Of a stretch of DNA of 55,665 bases, positions 1 through 9,176 are shown in pieces. The DNA lies in NCBI GenBank assembly GCA_001465015.1, contig LNEO01000275.1, forward strand, positions 1 to 55,665. Reading direction: 5' to 3'. Position numbers and translations under genes: made by a program. The DNA is from Deltaproteobacteria bacterium Ga0077539. Lineage in GTDB: Bacteria; Myxococcota_A; Polyangia; Polyangiales; Ga0077539. Numbering within the stretch: position 1 is the stretch's first letter; each line of letters begins with the position of its first letter. The notes under the pieces are model-generated. The model was not told where the DNA came from. It searched no databases and was given only the letters and a program-made list of their open reading frames with translations.

Positions 1-140
1 GCGCGCGGCAGCGCGGGTGGGGGCTTTAGCACTGCGCCCACTGCCGCTTCACTCGCGGGCGCGCGGCAGCGCGGGTGGGGGCTTTAGCACTGCGCCCACT
101 GCCGCTTCACTCGCTGGCGCGCGGCAGCGCGGGTGGGGGC
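1..140. repeat. 58-bp tandem repeat, about 2.4 copies
   Basis: A unit of 58 bp starting GCGCGCGGCAGCGCGGGTGG repeats at 1-58 and 59-116, and a third partial copy starts at 117 and ends near 140. The two full copies differ only near their ends (CGCGG against CGCTGG). The array probably extends left of the window. No convincing gene covers it, and 141-246 beyond it holds nothing recognisable. It lies just downstream of the 3' end of a minus-strand kinase gene. Confidence 0.85.
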
Positions 141-246
141 CGCCGTGCGGCTCGAGGTCAACCGTCGTTTCGTCTCTCGATTCTCAGCCCAAGCGCTCAG
201 TTGCAGCCGCTGAGTTTTCGGCGCCTATGGGGGGGGGAAAGCGGAG

Positions 247-1897
247 CTAGCGGTACAGCTCTCGCAGGGGAAAAGTCCCGTGAAACAGCAAGTGCCACGG
301 CGGTGCTCGCCGGGTCGTGAGGCGCGCGCGCACGAGACAAGACCAGTAATCGCTGTCCGTCGTGGCCGAGATGATGTTGCCGTTCGCGGCCACGACGACC
401 GAGACCGAGCCTCGCACCGCTTCGATTGTTCGCCGGTCGAAGCAGCCGGTCTCGCGGAGGACCTGAAAGACCAGCGATCGAACGGTATGAAAGCGGCTCC
501 GCGTGAACACTGCAGGAGCTTCGCTCCCTCCATGCCGCGAAGGAGCGGAGCCGACGGTCACTGCCGCTTCGATCGGCGCGCGACTGCGCGACGTCGGGTT
601 CGGCGAAGACGCCCCCCTCGTTTGGACACCCTGCCCCGAGCGTGTCGCCACGGCGGGCGGCGTCGGCGCGAGTCGCACCGGCTCGATCGCAGAGGGCGTT
701 CCGCTGTCGATGACTTGCTGCTGGCTGATCGCAGTGTGCGGTCGCGGCTGCGGCTTCGGCGGTACTTGTTGCGGTTGTTGCGGAGAAAGAGCGACTTCGC
801 CGCTCTCCGCGGCGCTCACCCGACGACGCGCGAGGCCCATCGAGATCGCTCCCAATAACAGCAGCGCGACAACAACCGTGGCTCCAGCGACGAGCGCGGT
901 CGTGTTCGATCGGGCAGGAGCGAGCGGCGGCGGCACGAACGCAGGCGGAGAGCCGACGGTCATCGCCTGCGTCGCCGGAGCACGCTGCGGCGCGGCGGGC
1001 TGAGCGACCAACGAGCTCGCGGGCCCGTTCTGCACTCGCAGCAGCGCGTCGAGCGCGTCTTGCGCTGTTGCGAAGCGTCGCGTCGGCTCGCGCTGGAGGC
1101 ACAGGTCGATCCACGCCGCGAGCGGCGGCTCGACGGACGCGCCCTTCTCCATGGCGCGAAGCGCGCTCGGAGCGATGGGCTGCTCGACGATCTCTTGAAT
1201 CAATGTGGCGAGCGTCCCGCCGCTCTTCGCGCTGCTCTGCCAGAACCGAACGCCCGTGAGCATCTCGAAGAGCAAGAGCCCCATCGCCCATACGTCGGTG
1301 TGCGGGCCGATCCGCTCGGAGTCCGCGAACTGCTCGGGAGCCATGTACGGGGGAGTTCCGACAGAGAGGTCGCCGGTGATGCGCGCAGACAGGGTGCCCT
1401 TCGCGACGAGCGCGATCCCGAAATCGAGCACCTTGACGACCGACGAGATGCCCGCGAGCTGACTCTCGGCCAGCATCACGTTGTCTGGCTTGAGATCACG
1501 ATGAACGACGCCGACGCGATGCGCGGCAGCGAGCGCGTGAGCGACGCCCCCCATCACGCGCAGAGCCTCTTCGCGCGGGAGCGGACCTCGCGCCAGCGCC
1601 TTGGAGATGGTCTCTCCTCGCAGATACTCCATCGCGATGAACGGCTCCCACCTGCGCCACGTGTTGACTCTCGATCCGGGCGACCACCTTCGCCTCGCGC
1701 TCGAAGCGCGTGCGAGAGACGTCGTCCTCGAGCAGGTGCGCGTGCAGTCGCTTCACCGCTCGAAGCGCACCCGTGCTGCGTTGCCGCGCGATGTACACCT
1801 CGCCCATACCGCCGCCGGCGAGGCGCTCGATCACTTCGAAGTCCCCGCCGATGATGGTTCCTGCGGCAAGTTCGGGTCGGATCGCGGGTCGCGTCAT
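247..1897 (-). pseudogene. Ser/Thr protein kinase, frameshifted in the N-lobe
   Basis: A Hanks-type kinase in two reading frames. Frame 1 starts at the ATG at 1897 (MTRPAIRPEL). It holds the glycine loop (AGGGMGEVYIA), the ATP-binding Lys (RAVKRL, about residue 49) and the helix-C Glu, then loses similarity after HVAQV. Frame 2 picks up at EPFIAMEYL near 1645 and carries HRDLKPDN, DFGIA and APEQF. A Pro-rich linker, one membrane segment (about 22 residues ending before a run of Arg) and a C-terminal region follow. That last region has paired Cys and a SVSVVVAANGNI-type strand, like the C-terminal domain of AgmX/PglI-type proteins. Compared with the family, some 6-8 residues of the beta4-beta5 turn are missing at the junction, so this looks like a short deletion, not one slipped base. 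The gene would make no active kinase as read. A sequencing or assembly error is the alternative. Another start could lie upstream of 1897. Confidence 0.8.
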
Positions 1898-2229
1898 CGA
1901 TGGATCGAGCGACGGAGGGACCTCGCGACGCTTCGTAAGAGTGCCGCCCCTTCGCACCCATCGCAAGCGGGGCTCTGCCAAGAGTCTGGACGAAGCGTCA
2001 CCGAGTGCGCGTTGTCCCGAGCCCTCCGTCCACGCCGAAGACCTGACCCGTCACAGGGAGCTCTCCTCGCGACGCGCGGGAATCGCTGTCGTGGGGAGAG
2101 AAAGCGGCTCGCGGGCTGAGCGCCGAGCGTCACCCGAAGCGGCATGAACGCATCGAGCGGATCGAATTTCGCGCTGCCGCTTCGATCCCACGGGAAGAGA
2201 CCGCGCGAGGCCCTGTCCGCTCACCGCCC

Positions 2230-2460
2230 ATGTACTGGGCGTTTCTCGATCGTCGCTTCGAGCGGCTCTCGAAGATCGACCGCGTAGGGCCGGCGATCTT
2301 GTCGGCGCGCAATCGATCCGACGCGCAGCGGCAGCGAGACGCGAACGTCCTCGCGCGAGTGCGCGAGCGACTCGCAGTGGGCGATGCGCTCGAGGCGTCC
2401 ATCGCCGCGGATCCGACGGTCGTCTCGAAGAAGGCTGTCGGACGTCGAAAGGCGAAGTGA
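2230..2460 (+). CDS. Small hypothetical protein
   Basis: A 76-residue reading frame (MYWAFLDRRFERL start) with G/C-rich third positions like its neighbours and a basic C-terminus (KKAVGRRKAK). I do not recognise it. The frame stays open upstream of the ATG for more than 20 codons, so the start is uncertain and it may be the tail of a longer or decayed gene. A 90-codon frame on the opposite strand (2130-2402) competes with it. It ends 12 nt before the convergent epimerase-like gene. Confidence 0.35.
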   Translation: MYWAFLDRRFERLSKIDRVGPAILSARNRSDAQRQRDANVLARVRERLAVGDALEASIAADPTVVSKKAVGRRKAK

Positions 2461-2472
2461 CGAGCGCGTGGA

Positions 2473-3456
2473 CTATCCAGGCAGCTTCGGCGACACGAAC
2501 TGCACCATGGTCTCTTCGAACTTTCCCGCGATGCCGCGAGCGCTGAGCACCAGCTTTTCTTCAGCGAGCGCTCTCCTCGCGGCGGCTTCGAAGGTCCATT
2601 TCGGCCGATAGTCGACCTCGGCCCAATAGCGGTCGTCGGTGGGGAGCAGGTCGCCCTTGAATCCGAGGACGAGCTCGCGCGCCAGCGAGAAGTCCGCGCG
2701 CGTGACGAGCTTGAGCCACCACGACGAGAGCGACACGCTGAGAAAGGGCACAGGGATGCCCGGCACGCGACGCCCCTTCAGCGCGGCGATCGACGACAGG
2801 ATCTCGCGACCGCTCAGGACTTCGGGCCCAGGAATGTCGTACCAGACGCTGCGAGGCGCTGGGATCTCGAGGGCGCGCACGAGCGCGACGACGACGTCTT
2901 CGAGCGCGATCGGGCACGTCCGCGACGCGGTCCATGACGGAAGCAGCATGGCGGGCAAGCGCATCGCGAGGTCCCGCACGATCTGCCAAGACGCGCTGCC
3001 GTTGCCGATGATCATCGATGCGCGAAGCTCGATGGTCGAGACGGCTCCCGATCGCAGGACATCACCGACGGCGAGGCGGCTCTTCAAGTGCTCGGACATC
3101 GCGCCCGCGGGCGCCACGCCGCCGAGGTACACGATGCGTCGAACGCCGGCCCGCGCAGCTTCGTCCCGCAGCGACTCGGCGACGCGACGTTCGGCGTCGG
3201 CGTAATCGTGCGAGCCCGAGCCCATCGCGTGCACCAGAAAGAAGACCGCGTCGATGCCCTCGAGGGCGCGCCTGAGCTCGTCCGGTCGATTGACGTCGCA
3301 GCGAACCCACTCGACGCCAGCGATCGACCGAGACCGCGCGAGGTCTCGGGTCGTCGCGCGAACCGTGTGGCCCTCTGCGATGAGCGCGGGGAGGAGAGCC
3401 TGACCGACGAACCCCGTCGCTCCAGTCACGAGTACGCGGAGGGGTTTGCGATCCAT
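2473..3456 (-). CDS. NAD(P)-dependent SDR-family epimerase/NmrA-like protein
   Basis: A 327-residue atypical short-chain dehydrogenase. The N-terminus has the dinucleotide-binding Rossmann motif TGATGFVG (residues 11-18), followed by an Arg-rich strand (TTRDLARSR) that suggests NADP(H) preference. A VVFLVH/VYLGGV pattern is typical of complex-I 39-kDa/YbjT-like proteins. The substrate cannot be told from sequence; members bind sugar nucleotides or quinones, or act as redox sensors. The ATG at 3456 lies directly before the Rossmann strand, so the start is well supported. It shares its strand with the PCP_red gene upstream (135 nt gap) but no tight coupling is visible. Confidence 0.85.
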   Translation of the reverse strand: MDRKPLRVLVTGATGFVGQALLPALIAEGHTVRATTRDLARSRSIAGVEWVRCDVNRPDELRRALEGIDAVFFLVHAMGSGSHDYADAERRVAESLRDEAARAGVRRIVYLGGVAPAGAMSEHLKSRLAVGDVLRSGAVSTIELRASMIIGNGSASWQIVRDLAMRLPAMLLPSWTASRTCPIALEDVVVALVRALEIPAPRSVWYDIPGPEVLSGREILSSIAALKGRRVPGIPVPFLSVSLSSWWLKLVTRADFSLARELVLGFKGDLLPTDDRYWAEVDYRPKWTFEAAARRALAEEKLVLSARGIAGKFEETMVQFVSPKLPG

Positions 3457-3591
3457 GGGATGCTTGTATCACGCGCGGCGAGCTCGTCTCGTCGTGGCGG
3501 CGGGCTCGATCGATTCGCGCGAGCGGCGGTCCTCCGAGCGCGTCCGGCTCGAGCGTCCGTCGAAACGGCCCGCTGACGACGATCGCGTCTG

Positions 3592-4269
3592 TCATGGTGA
3601 GCTCTCTGTCGCGAGCGTGCCTCGCTGCGGCGCGGCGCTCACCCCCTCGTGGCGGTGTCGCTGAAGAGACGCTTCGATCCGCGAGAGCAGAGACGGAGGG
3701 CGGTCCTTGGCGCGCTTGTCGCGGATCTCGGCGATGAACTCTGGCGTCACGACCCGCATGCCGCGCGCCTTGGCCTGCGCGACGCAGCCTTCGAGCACGG
3801 TCTTCAAGAAGATCCGCGGCACTCCCGCGAGCAGCGCGCACGCTGCGGGATCCCAGGTGACTTCGGGATCGATGCGATTGGCCTGATCGAGCACGGCGTC
3901 GGCGGTGACGCCGTGGCCCTTGGGGAGGTCGACCGCGAAGGGCCTTTTGCCTTCGGTGAACCAGAAGTGAAGGCTGTCGCGATACCCGTAGTCGATGGGC
4001 AAGCACGGAAAGCATTCGCCTGCGAGCAGGGCCTTCTTCCACTTCGCGTGCATGACGATCTTGTTGATGCGAAGCAGATAGTGGTGCTCGAGCGCGTTGA
4101 TCTCGTGCGGGTGGCTTCGATCCCAGGTGCACTCGAAGACCTGCACCGACTCGAGCACGATGTCGGGATAGCGCACGCCGTCGAGCGGCTCGCGATGGGA
4201 CGGCCCGAGGGTGAAGATGCTGTTCTTCATCTTCTCTTCCGTGGTCTGGCCCGGAAAGCCCAGCACCAC
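3592..4269 (-). CDS. PCP_red-domain protein, possibly N-terminally truncated
   Basis: A 225-residue frame. Residues about 145-195 (WDPAACALLAGVPRIFLKTV to EFIAEIRDKRAKDR) match the helical domain known from light-independent protochlorophyllide reductase subunits (PCP_red, PF08369), which also occurs in non-phototrophs with unknown role. The N-terminal 140 residues are rich in His, Cys and aromatic residues (VFECTWDRSHPHEINALEHH, GECFPCLPIDYGYRD) and are not recognised. The only start is a GTG at 4269, placed inside what reads as continuous protein: about 28 further sensible codons lie upstream (INIRRTGLASLNFIPDDRES) before a stop near 4350. The gene may therefore have lost its 5' part. No other bacteriochlorophyll gene is nearby. 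Confidence 0.6.
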   Translation of the reverse strand: MVLGFPGQTTEEKMKNSIFTLGPSHREPLDGVRYPDIVLESVQVFECTWDRSHPHEINALEHHYLLRINKIVMHAKWKKALLAGECFPCLPIDYGYRDSLHFWFTEGKRPFAVDLPKGHGVTADAVLDQANRIDPEVTWDPAACALLAGVPRIFLKTVLEGCVAQAKARGMRVVTPEFIAEIRDKRAKDRPPSLLSRIEASLQRHRHEGVSAAPQRGTLATESSP

Positions 4270-4488
4270 GCAGTTCTCTAGCGATTCGCGGTCGTCGGGG
4301 ATGAAGTTGAGCGACGCGAGGCCCGTGCGTCGGATGTTGATCGCGGTTCAGCGCCTCTGCTTGCGCGACGAAGCCCTACTGGCGACGCCCCCGCAGAAGT
4401 CGCGCCGACCCACGCTGCCGACGCGAGCCCCATAAACCCTAAGGGCGAGAGTGTGGTAATCCCCTTCGCCCGAACCGAGAGAACACCA

Positions 4489-5187
4489 ATGGGAGCACAG
4501 TGGAAGCAGAAGGGCCGCGAAGCCGCCGCCAACGCCAAGGGCAAGGTGATGGGCAAGCTCGCGAAAGAGATCATGGTCGCCGCGCGAGACGGCGCTGACC
4601 CAACGATGAACGCGCGGCTCCGCATGGCCGTCGACGCCGCGCGCAAGGTCTCGATGACCAAGGACACGATCGAGCGCGCGATCAAGAAGGGCTCGGGCCA
4701 GCTCGACGGCGCGATGCAGTTCGAGATCGTGACGTACGAGGGGTTTGCGCCGCACCAGGTTCCGGTGATCGTCGAGTGCCTGACGGAGAACCGCAATCGC
4801 ACGGCGGCCAACGTGAAGGTGATCTTTCGCAAGGGGCAGCTCGCCAACGCGGGCTCGATCTCGTGGGACTTCGACCGCCTCGGCGCCGTCGAAGCGAGCC
4901 CGCCCGGCCCCGGAACGGACGCCGAAGAGGCCGCCATCGAGGCTGGCGCGCAGGACCTCGAGGCCAACGACGACGGATCGACCGTGTTCTACACAGCGCC
5001 GACCGAGCTCGACGTCGTGGGCAAGAGCCTCGCCGAGCGCAAGTGGACCGTGACCTCGTCCAAGCTCATCTGGAAGGCGAAGAACCCCGTCACCGTCGAC
5101 GACGCCCAGCGCGTCGAAGTCGAGGCGTTTCTCACCGCGCTCGACGAGGACGACGACGTGCAGACCATCTTCGTCGGCCTCGCCTGA
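4489..5187 (+). CDS. YebC/PmpR family protein
   Basis: A 232-residue YebC/TACO1-family protein beginning MGAQWKQKGREAAANAKGK. The family's conserved N-terminal helical signature follows (LAKEIMVAARDGADPTMNARL, then KVSMTKDTIERAIKKG and the YEGFAP motif near residue 85). The usual GHSKW start is replaced by GAQWK. Family members were first described as transcription regulators; later work links them to helping ribosomes through polyproline stretches. The ATG at 4489 is chosen over an in-frame GTG at 4453 because family similarity starts there. It is convergent with the CBM9-like gene, 3 nt apart. Confidence 0.93.
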   Translation: MGAQWKQKGREAAANAKGKVMGKLAKEIMVAARDGADPTMNARLRMAVDAARKVSMTKDTIERAIKKGSGQLDGAMQFEIVTYEGFAPHQVPVIVECLTENRNRTAANVKVIFRKGQLANAGSISWDFDRLGAVEASPPGPGTDAEEAAIEAGAQDLEANDDGSTVFYTAPTELDVVGKSLAERKWTVTSSKLIWKAKNPVTVDDAQRVEVEAFLTALDEDDDVQTIFVGLA

Positions 5188-5190
5188 AGC

Positions 5191-6003
5191 TCAGTTCACG
5201 AACTGCACTCGACCGAAGCGCGGAGCGAAGTGGAAGTTCCCCTGCCCCAGTGTCGGTGACCACGCGAGCGAGTCGCTCTGGCCATCGCGAAACGAGTACA
5301 CGTTCATGCGCCACACGTCTCCCGCGCGCGGCGGGGTCGTCGCGCGTCCCGGAGACTCGAAGTCTCGCCAGGGAATCGCCATCTCGATCACGTACCGCCG
5401 GCCGCGCGTGATCACCGCGCGGGTCTGCATGTTCGTGCGCCACTCTTGATGACCGAACAAGCGCTGGCCGTTCGGCGCGGTGGTAATGGGTCGGTTGTAG
5501 TCGTCGAAGCGCGTCTCCCAGCGCGCTCCGCGCGGGTCGACCTGCAGCTCGAAATACTGCTGGTTGTCGTTGTGATCGCCGGGCTGAATCATGAGCTCGA
5601 CGGCGCTCGCGCGCTCCCACAGGTGCGGGTCGGTCTCGCTCGGATCGAAGGGGTTCTGCGGATCGCTGTCGTAGATGTTCGCCGCGACGTAGAGGTGATC
5701 GTCGTCCCAGAGAAAGCGCACCGCGCCGTTGACGCGCGAGCGCGGCTCGGGGCGACCAGTGCCCGGGTGAACGAGGGCGCCGGTCGTCCCCGCTTCGCGC
5801 CAGACGGGCTCGCTCATGATGCCGTCGACCGTGATCTGCCCGGGCCGCACGCGCTTGGCCTCGAGCGACGGAAGCCGCCCGTCCGAGCGAATTCGCACAG
5901 GTTCGCTGCCCTCACCGGGCTCGACCGTCCCGCGCTTGCATGCAGGCGCGAGCACAACGAGCGCGAGACACAGCGACGAGCACCACCAACACGATCGGTT
6001 CAT
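5191..6003 (-). CDS. Lipoprotein with carbohydrate-binding family 9-like domain
   Basis: 270 residues. The N-terminus is a lipoprotein signal (hydrophobic core then LAPAC), so the mature protein should be anchored in the envelope. From about residue 50 there is a CBM9-like (DOMON-related) fold pattern: KRVRPGQITVDGIMSEPVWREA, then VRFLWDDDHLYVAANIYDSD, SAVELMIQPGDHNDNQQYFE and a closing VIEMAIPWRDFE. This order is typical of sugar-binding CBM9 modules attached to secreted enzymes, but here the domain stands alone. The ligand is unknown. It ends with the usual beta-strand FGRVQFVN. Start ATG at 6003 immediately precedes the signal peptide. Confidence 0.85.
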   Translation of the reverse strand: MNRSCWWCSSLCLALVVLAPACKRGTVEPGEGSEPVRIRSDGRLPSLEAKRVRPGQITVDGIMSEPVWREAGTTGALVHPGTGRPEPRSRVNGAVRFLWDDDHLYVAANIYDSDPQNPFDPSETDPHLWERASAVELMIQPGDHNDNQQYFELQVDPRGARWETRFDDYNRPITTAPNGQRLFGHQEWRTNMQTRAVITRGRRYVIEMAIPWRDFESPGRATTPPRAGDVWRMNVYSFRDGQSDSLAWSPTLGQGNFHFAPRFGRVQFVN

Positions 6004-6061
6004 GACAGATGCAACCCCTACCGCGTGAGTTCACTCGAGGGGAAGGGGGTACGACCACCGT

Positions 6062-6373
6062 TCAGCGGGTCGAGCACGCGCGATTGCAGGCGTCGACCTC
6101 GCTGCACGTGCGCGCGTTGCGATAGCAGCCCGTGGTCCGGGTGAAGCTCGCGATGTCCATCGAGCGCTGCCACCCAGCGTAGGCGGCCTCGCAATCAACC
6201 ACCGGGCAGTTGATCGAACGCAAGTGTCCGCACACGTCCGCCGCGGTCGGCGCAGGCGCGCCCGCATCCACGTTGCACGGCGCAGGCCCCGGATCCGCGC
6301 AGGCCGCGAACACCGAGAGCACCGCCACCGAGAGCGCCCATCGCACGAAGGCCGCCGAACACCACGACCCCAT
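6062..6373 (-). CDS. Small Cys-rich lipoprotein
   Basis: 103 residues with a lipoprotein signal (ALSVAVLSVFAAC) and a mature part containing nine further Cys, in motifs such as VCGHLRSINC, DCEAAYAGW and EVDACNRAC. Disulfide-stapled folding outside the cytoplasm is likely. The family is unknown to me; similar short Cys-rich lipoproteins are common in Myxococcota. The ATG shares one base with the TGA stop of the upstream barrel-like gene (TGATG), so the two are probably translated together. Confidence 0.75.
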   Translation of the reverse strand: MGSWCSAAFVRWALSVAVLSVFAACADPGPAPCNVDAGAPAPTAADVCGHLRSINCPVVDCEAAYAGWQRSMDIASFTRTTGCYRNARTCSEVDACNRACSTR

Positions 6374-8145
6374 CAGTCGATCCCTCCCGAGTATCCGAAG
6401 GTCGCTTGAACGTCGTCGGCGATCGCAAACGAGCCCGAGGGCTGGACGTTCCACCGGCGATCGTAGCGGGCGAGAAAGTACAGATTGGACAGGACGTTGT
6501 TGCGGCGGCGCTGGTCCTGCGGGCCCAAGAAGACCTGGCCGAACATGCGAACGAGCGTTCCGTCGAAGGAGAAGAGGTCGCTCGGGCCATCGAAGTTGCG
6601 TCGCACGAGCTGCGCGCCCGCGACGAGCTGATCGATCTGCACGGGGCCCACGTTGATCATCACCGTCGCGTCCGCCTTGCGCTCGGTGTCCTCGAAGAAG
6701 ATCGAGATCGGCAGCCCGCTGTGCTGCGTACGACTGATCGGAATCGGGATCGTCACGCTCGCGTACGCGCGGTATCCGTTGGCGCGACCGTCGGGCTGCG
6801 CGCCGAGGTAGCCGAGCTTCGTCGTGACCGGCGAGGGCGCGCTGAGGAGCGAACGAAGGCTGTCGGTCAGCGCGAAGTGCTGGCTGTTGGTGCTGTAGTT
6901 CGTGTCGAAATAGCCTGGGACATAGCGGTTTCCGACGCTGCGATAGTCGCCGCCGACGCGGATGTCCCAGCCAGCCTCGCGGTTGACCGCCACGAAGCGG
7001 GCCGCGACGTTGACCATGTCCATGTCCGTCGCGCCGAGAAACCGATCGTAGTCGATCGCGCCGTACACGCCGAAGCGCCACGCCGAGTTGGGGTCGCCCT
7101 GACCGAAGATGTACTGGTAGTGCAGGTCGAAGCCGACCGCGCCGATGGGCCTTCCGTTGAACCGCAGGTTGTTCTGCTCGTCGACGATGGGGCGACCGAA
7201 GGCGGTCTGCGCAGTGGTCGGCGCGTTCATGTCGGCGATGGCGGTCACGCCGAGCTCGAGCTCGTCCGGGCGATTGTCCCAACGCCAGTCGGGGTTGCGG
7301 CCGGTGAAGATCTGCATCGGCCAGAGCGACAGCCGACCGCCAGTCACCCGCGGCCGCGCGACGTCGTCGATGAAGTGCTGGATCTTGAGCCAGTCCCAGA
7401 GCTGAACATTGCTCTCGACGCCGAGCGAAGGGTGATCGGGATCGAAGGCGCCGCGAAAGGCGTTTACGAGCGTTCCTTCGGCGAAGGTCACGTTGTCGAT
7501 CGGCGCGACGCGCGTCGAGAAATACAATCGACGAGACTGTTGTCCGGTGAATCCGTAGGCGTCGCACGCAGGGTCGAAGCGATCCGACGGTCGGTCGTAG
7601 TCACCGATGTCGAAGCGAAGACACTGCGGGATACGCGCGACGTCGCGGGCTTCGTCCCAGTCGCGCTGACGCAGACCGAAGCGCGCAGTGTCGATGCGCA
7701 GGGGGGCGGCGAGGCCGAAGCGAAAGTTCCAGATGCGCAGGAGGGCCTGGGCGTTGACCGAGACGAAGTCTTCGTTCTCGAGGCGCGCGTAGCCGATGTC
7801 CCCGCCGACCCTGAAGGCGATGTAGCGATCTTCGGCGCCCACACCGTTGCTGGCCGCGTCTCGAATCGAGTTCTGTGCGCCGTTGGTCGCGTTGCCGAGG
7901 GAGCTCGCTGGGTTTTGCGCGTTGAAGCCGCTGCCTGGGTTGGCCCCGTTGGCTCCGTTTGTAGGCGCCGGGTTCGTCGGCAAAGAATCAGGCGCAACGA
8001 ACTGCGGAGGGCTATCGAGGGGCGGCGTCCAGGCAGGCGGCTCCTGCGGATCGAACTGCGCGTGCGCAGCGCTCGATGCGAGCGCGATGGTCGCACCAAC
8101 CGCGCCGAGCGCGCTACGAACGTTGGAGACGCGTGAACGGACCAT
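6373..8145 (-). CDS. Secreted beta-barrel-like outer-membrane protein, unknown function
   Basis: 590 residues. A signal peptide ends at AAHAQF (about residue 30), followed by a Pro/Asn/Gly-rich linker to about residue 100. The remainder alternates aromatic and polar residues in many short amphipathic strands (YIAFRVGGDIGYARL, FRFGLAAPLRID, GFDLHYQYIFG, WRFGVYGAIDYDRF, NLYFLARYDRRW), as expected of an outer-membrane barrel. The protein ends in DVQATFGYSGGID and lacks a classic terminal Phe. I cannot assign a substrate. It is followed by, and overlaps by one base, the small Cys-rich lipoprotein, which may be its partner. Confidence 0.75.
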   Translation of the reverse strand: MVRSRVSNVRSALGAVGATIALASSAAHAQFDPQEPPAWTPPLDSPPQFVAPDSLPTNPAPTNGANGANPGSGFNAQNPASSLGNATNGAQNSIRDAASNGVGAEDRYIAFRVGGDIGYARLENEDFVSVNAQALLRIWNFRFGLAAPLRIDTARFGLRQRDWDEARDVARIPQCLRFDIGDYDRPSDRFDPACDAYGFTGQQSRRLYFSTRVAPIDNVTFAEGTLVNAFRGAFDPDHPSLGVESNVQLWDWLKIQHFIDDVARPRVTGGRLSLWPMQIFTGRNPDWRWDNRPDELELGVTAIADMNAPTTAQTAFGRPIVDEQNNLRFNGRPIGAVGFDLHYQYIFGQGDPNSAWRFGVYGAIDYDRFLGATDMDMVNVAARFVAVNREAGWDIRVGGDYRSVGNRYVPGYFDTNYSTNSQHFALTDSLRSLLSAPSPVTTKLGYLGAQPDGRANGYRAYASVTIPIPISRTQHSGLPISIFFEDTERKADATVMINVGPVQIDQLVAGAQLVRRNFDGPSDLFSFDGTLVRMFGQVFLGPQDQRRRNNVLSNLYFLARYDRRWNVQPSGSFAIADDVQATFGYSGGID

Positions 8146-8302
8146 GACCTCGGATCACCGGTGCTCGAACGCGCCTTGGCTCCCTCAGCTTACAGAGATT
8201 CAAAAGGGAGACGCCGAACGCTCGTGGCGCACTACGACGATACGGAGTCGCAGGCCGATCTCTTCCTCCGTCGATTTTTCGAGGGGGTCAGCGCAGCGCC
8301 CC

Positions 8303-8725
8303 TTACGCCGTCGCGGGCGCCAGGCGATCGACGAGCCAGAGCCCCGCGAGCATCGCCGCAACGAACGCGAGCGCGGGGATCGAGCCGGTCACGAGCGCCG
8401 AGAGCGCCGGCCCCGGGCAGTATCCCACCAGCCCCCAGCCCACGCCGAACAACGCCGAGCCGAACAGCAGTCGCCCATCGACGCTCGTCGCAGATGGCTC
8501 GTGAAGGGTCGCGGCGAACAACGGGCGCGCTCGACGGCGCGTCCAGTACACAAACGGAGCCATCACCGCGATGGCGCCGCCCATCACCAAGGCCAACGAC
8601 GGATCCCAGCGCCCCGTGACCGAGAGAAACCCGAGGACCTTCTCGGGGCGGGTCATCCCCGAGAGCGTGAGCCCCGCTGCGAACAGCGCGCCGGACACGA
8701 GCGCGACGATCGACGCGGGCTTCAT
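8303..8725 (-). CDS. YeeE/YedE-family transporter, C-terminal-type half
   Basis: 140 residues, about four membrane segments, containing the family motif GVGWGLVGYCPGPALSAL (residues 94-111) with the conserved Cys thought to relay thiosulfate or sulfur through the pore in TsuA/YeeE proteins. In many bacteria the transporter is one protein; here the two halves are separate genes. The ATG at 8725 overlaps the TGA of the upstream half by 4 nt (ATGA), which fixes the start and indicates coupled translation. The likely role is import of thiosulfate or a related sulfur compound across the inner membrane. Confidence 0.9.
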   Translation of the reverse strand: MKPASIVALVSGALFAAGLTLSGMTRPEKVLGFLSVTGRWDPSLALVMGGAIAVMAPFVYWTRRRARPLFAATLHEPSATSVDGRLLFGSALFGVGWGLVGYCPGPALSALVTGSIPALAFVAAMLAGLWLVDRLAPATA

Positions 8726-9162
8726 CGCGCGGCTCCGTGGGGCGCGGTCAGGAGCACCGTCACGCCTGCGCAGAACATGAAGGTCAGCACCGACGCGAGC
8801 GAGCGCGGCGACCGTCGCGACAGCCCGCAAACACCGTGGCCCGAGGTGCAGCCGTTGGCGAGGCGGGTTCCGACGCCGACGAGCAGTCCGCCGAGCACCA
8901 CCGTCGCGAGCGAGGCCGTGGGACTCGAGAACATCGACGGAGCGAACCCCGCGATGAGCGCAGAGGTCGCGAGCAACCCGACCGTGAACAGCGCGCGCCA
9001 CGCACGCTCGTCCGACGGCGAGCGAGGCAAGAGCCCCGCGGCGATGCCGCTGATCCCAGCGATTCGCCCGGCGCCTGCGTAGAGGACCGCAGAGGCGAGG
9101 CCGATCAAGAGGCCGCCCGCCAGCGAGCGGACGGGCGTAAATGAAGCGAGGTCGATGGACAC
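8722..9162 (-). CDS. YeeE/YedE-family transporter, N-terminal-type half
   Basis: 146 residues with about four membrane segments and the partner motif RLANGCTSGHGVCGLSRRSP, which carries the other conserved Cys residues of the family. The GTG at 9162 is chosen because a GGAGGA ribosome-binding site lies 4 nt before it; a longer reading from 9228 would place that site inside the gene. Together with the overlapping downstream half it should form one sulfur-compound channel. No rhodanese or sulfurtransferase gene accompanies the pair. Confidence 0.9.
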   Translation of the reverse strand: MSIDLASFTPVRSLAGGLLIGLASAVLYAGAGRIAGISGIAAGLLPRSPSDERAWRALFTVGLLATSALIAGFAPSMFSSPTASLATVVLGGLLVGVGTRLANGCTSGHGVCGLSRRSPRSLASVLTFMFCAGVTVLLTAPHGAAR

Positions 9163-9176
9163 CGAGTCCTCCAGCG

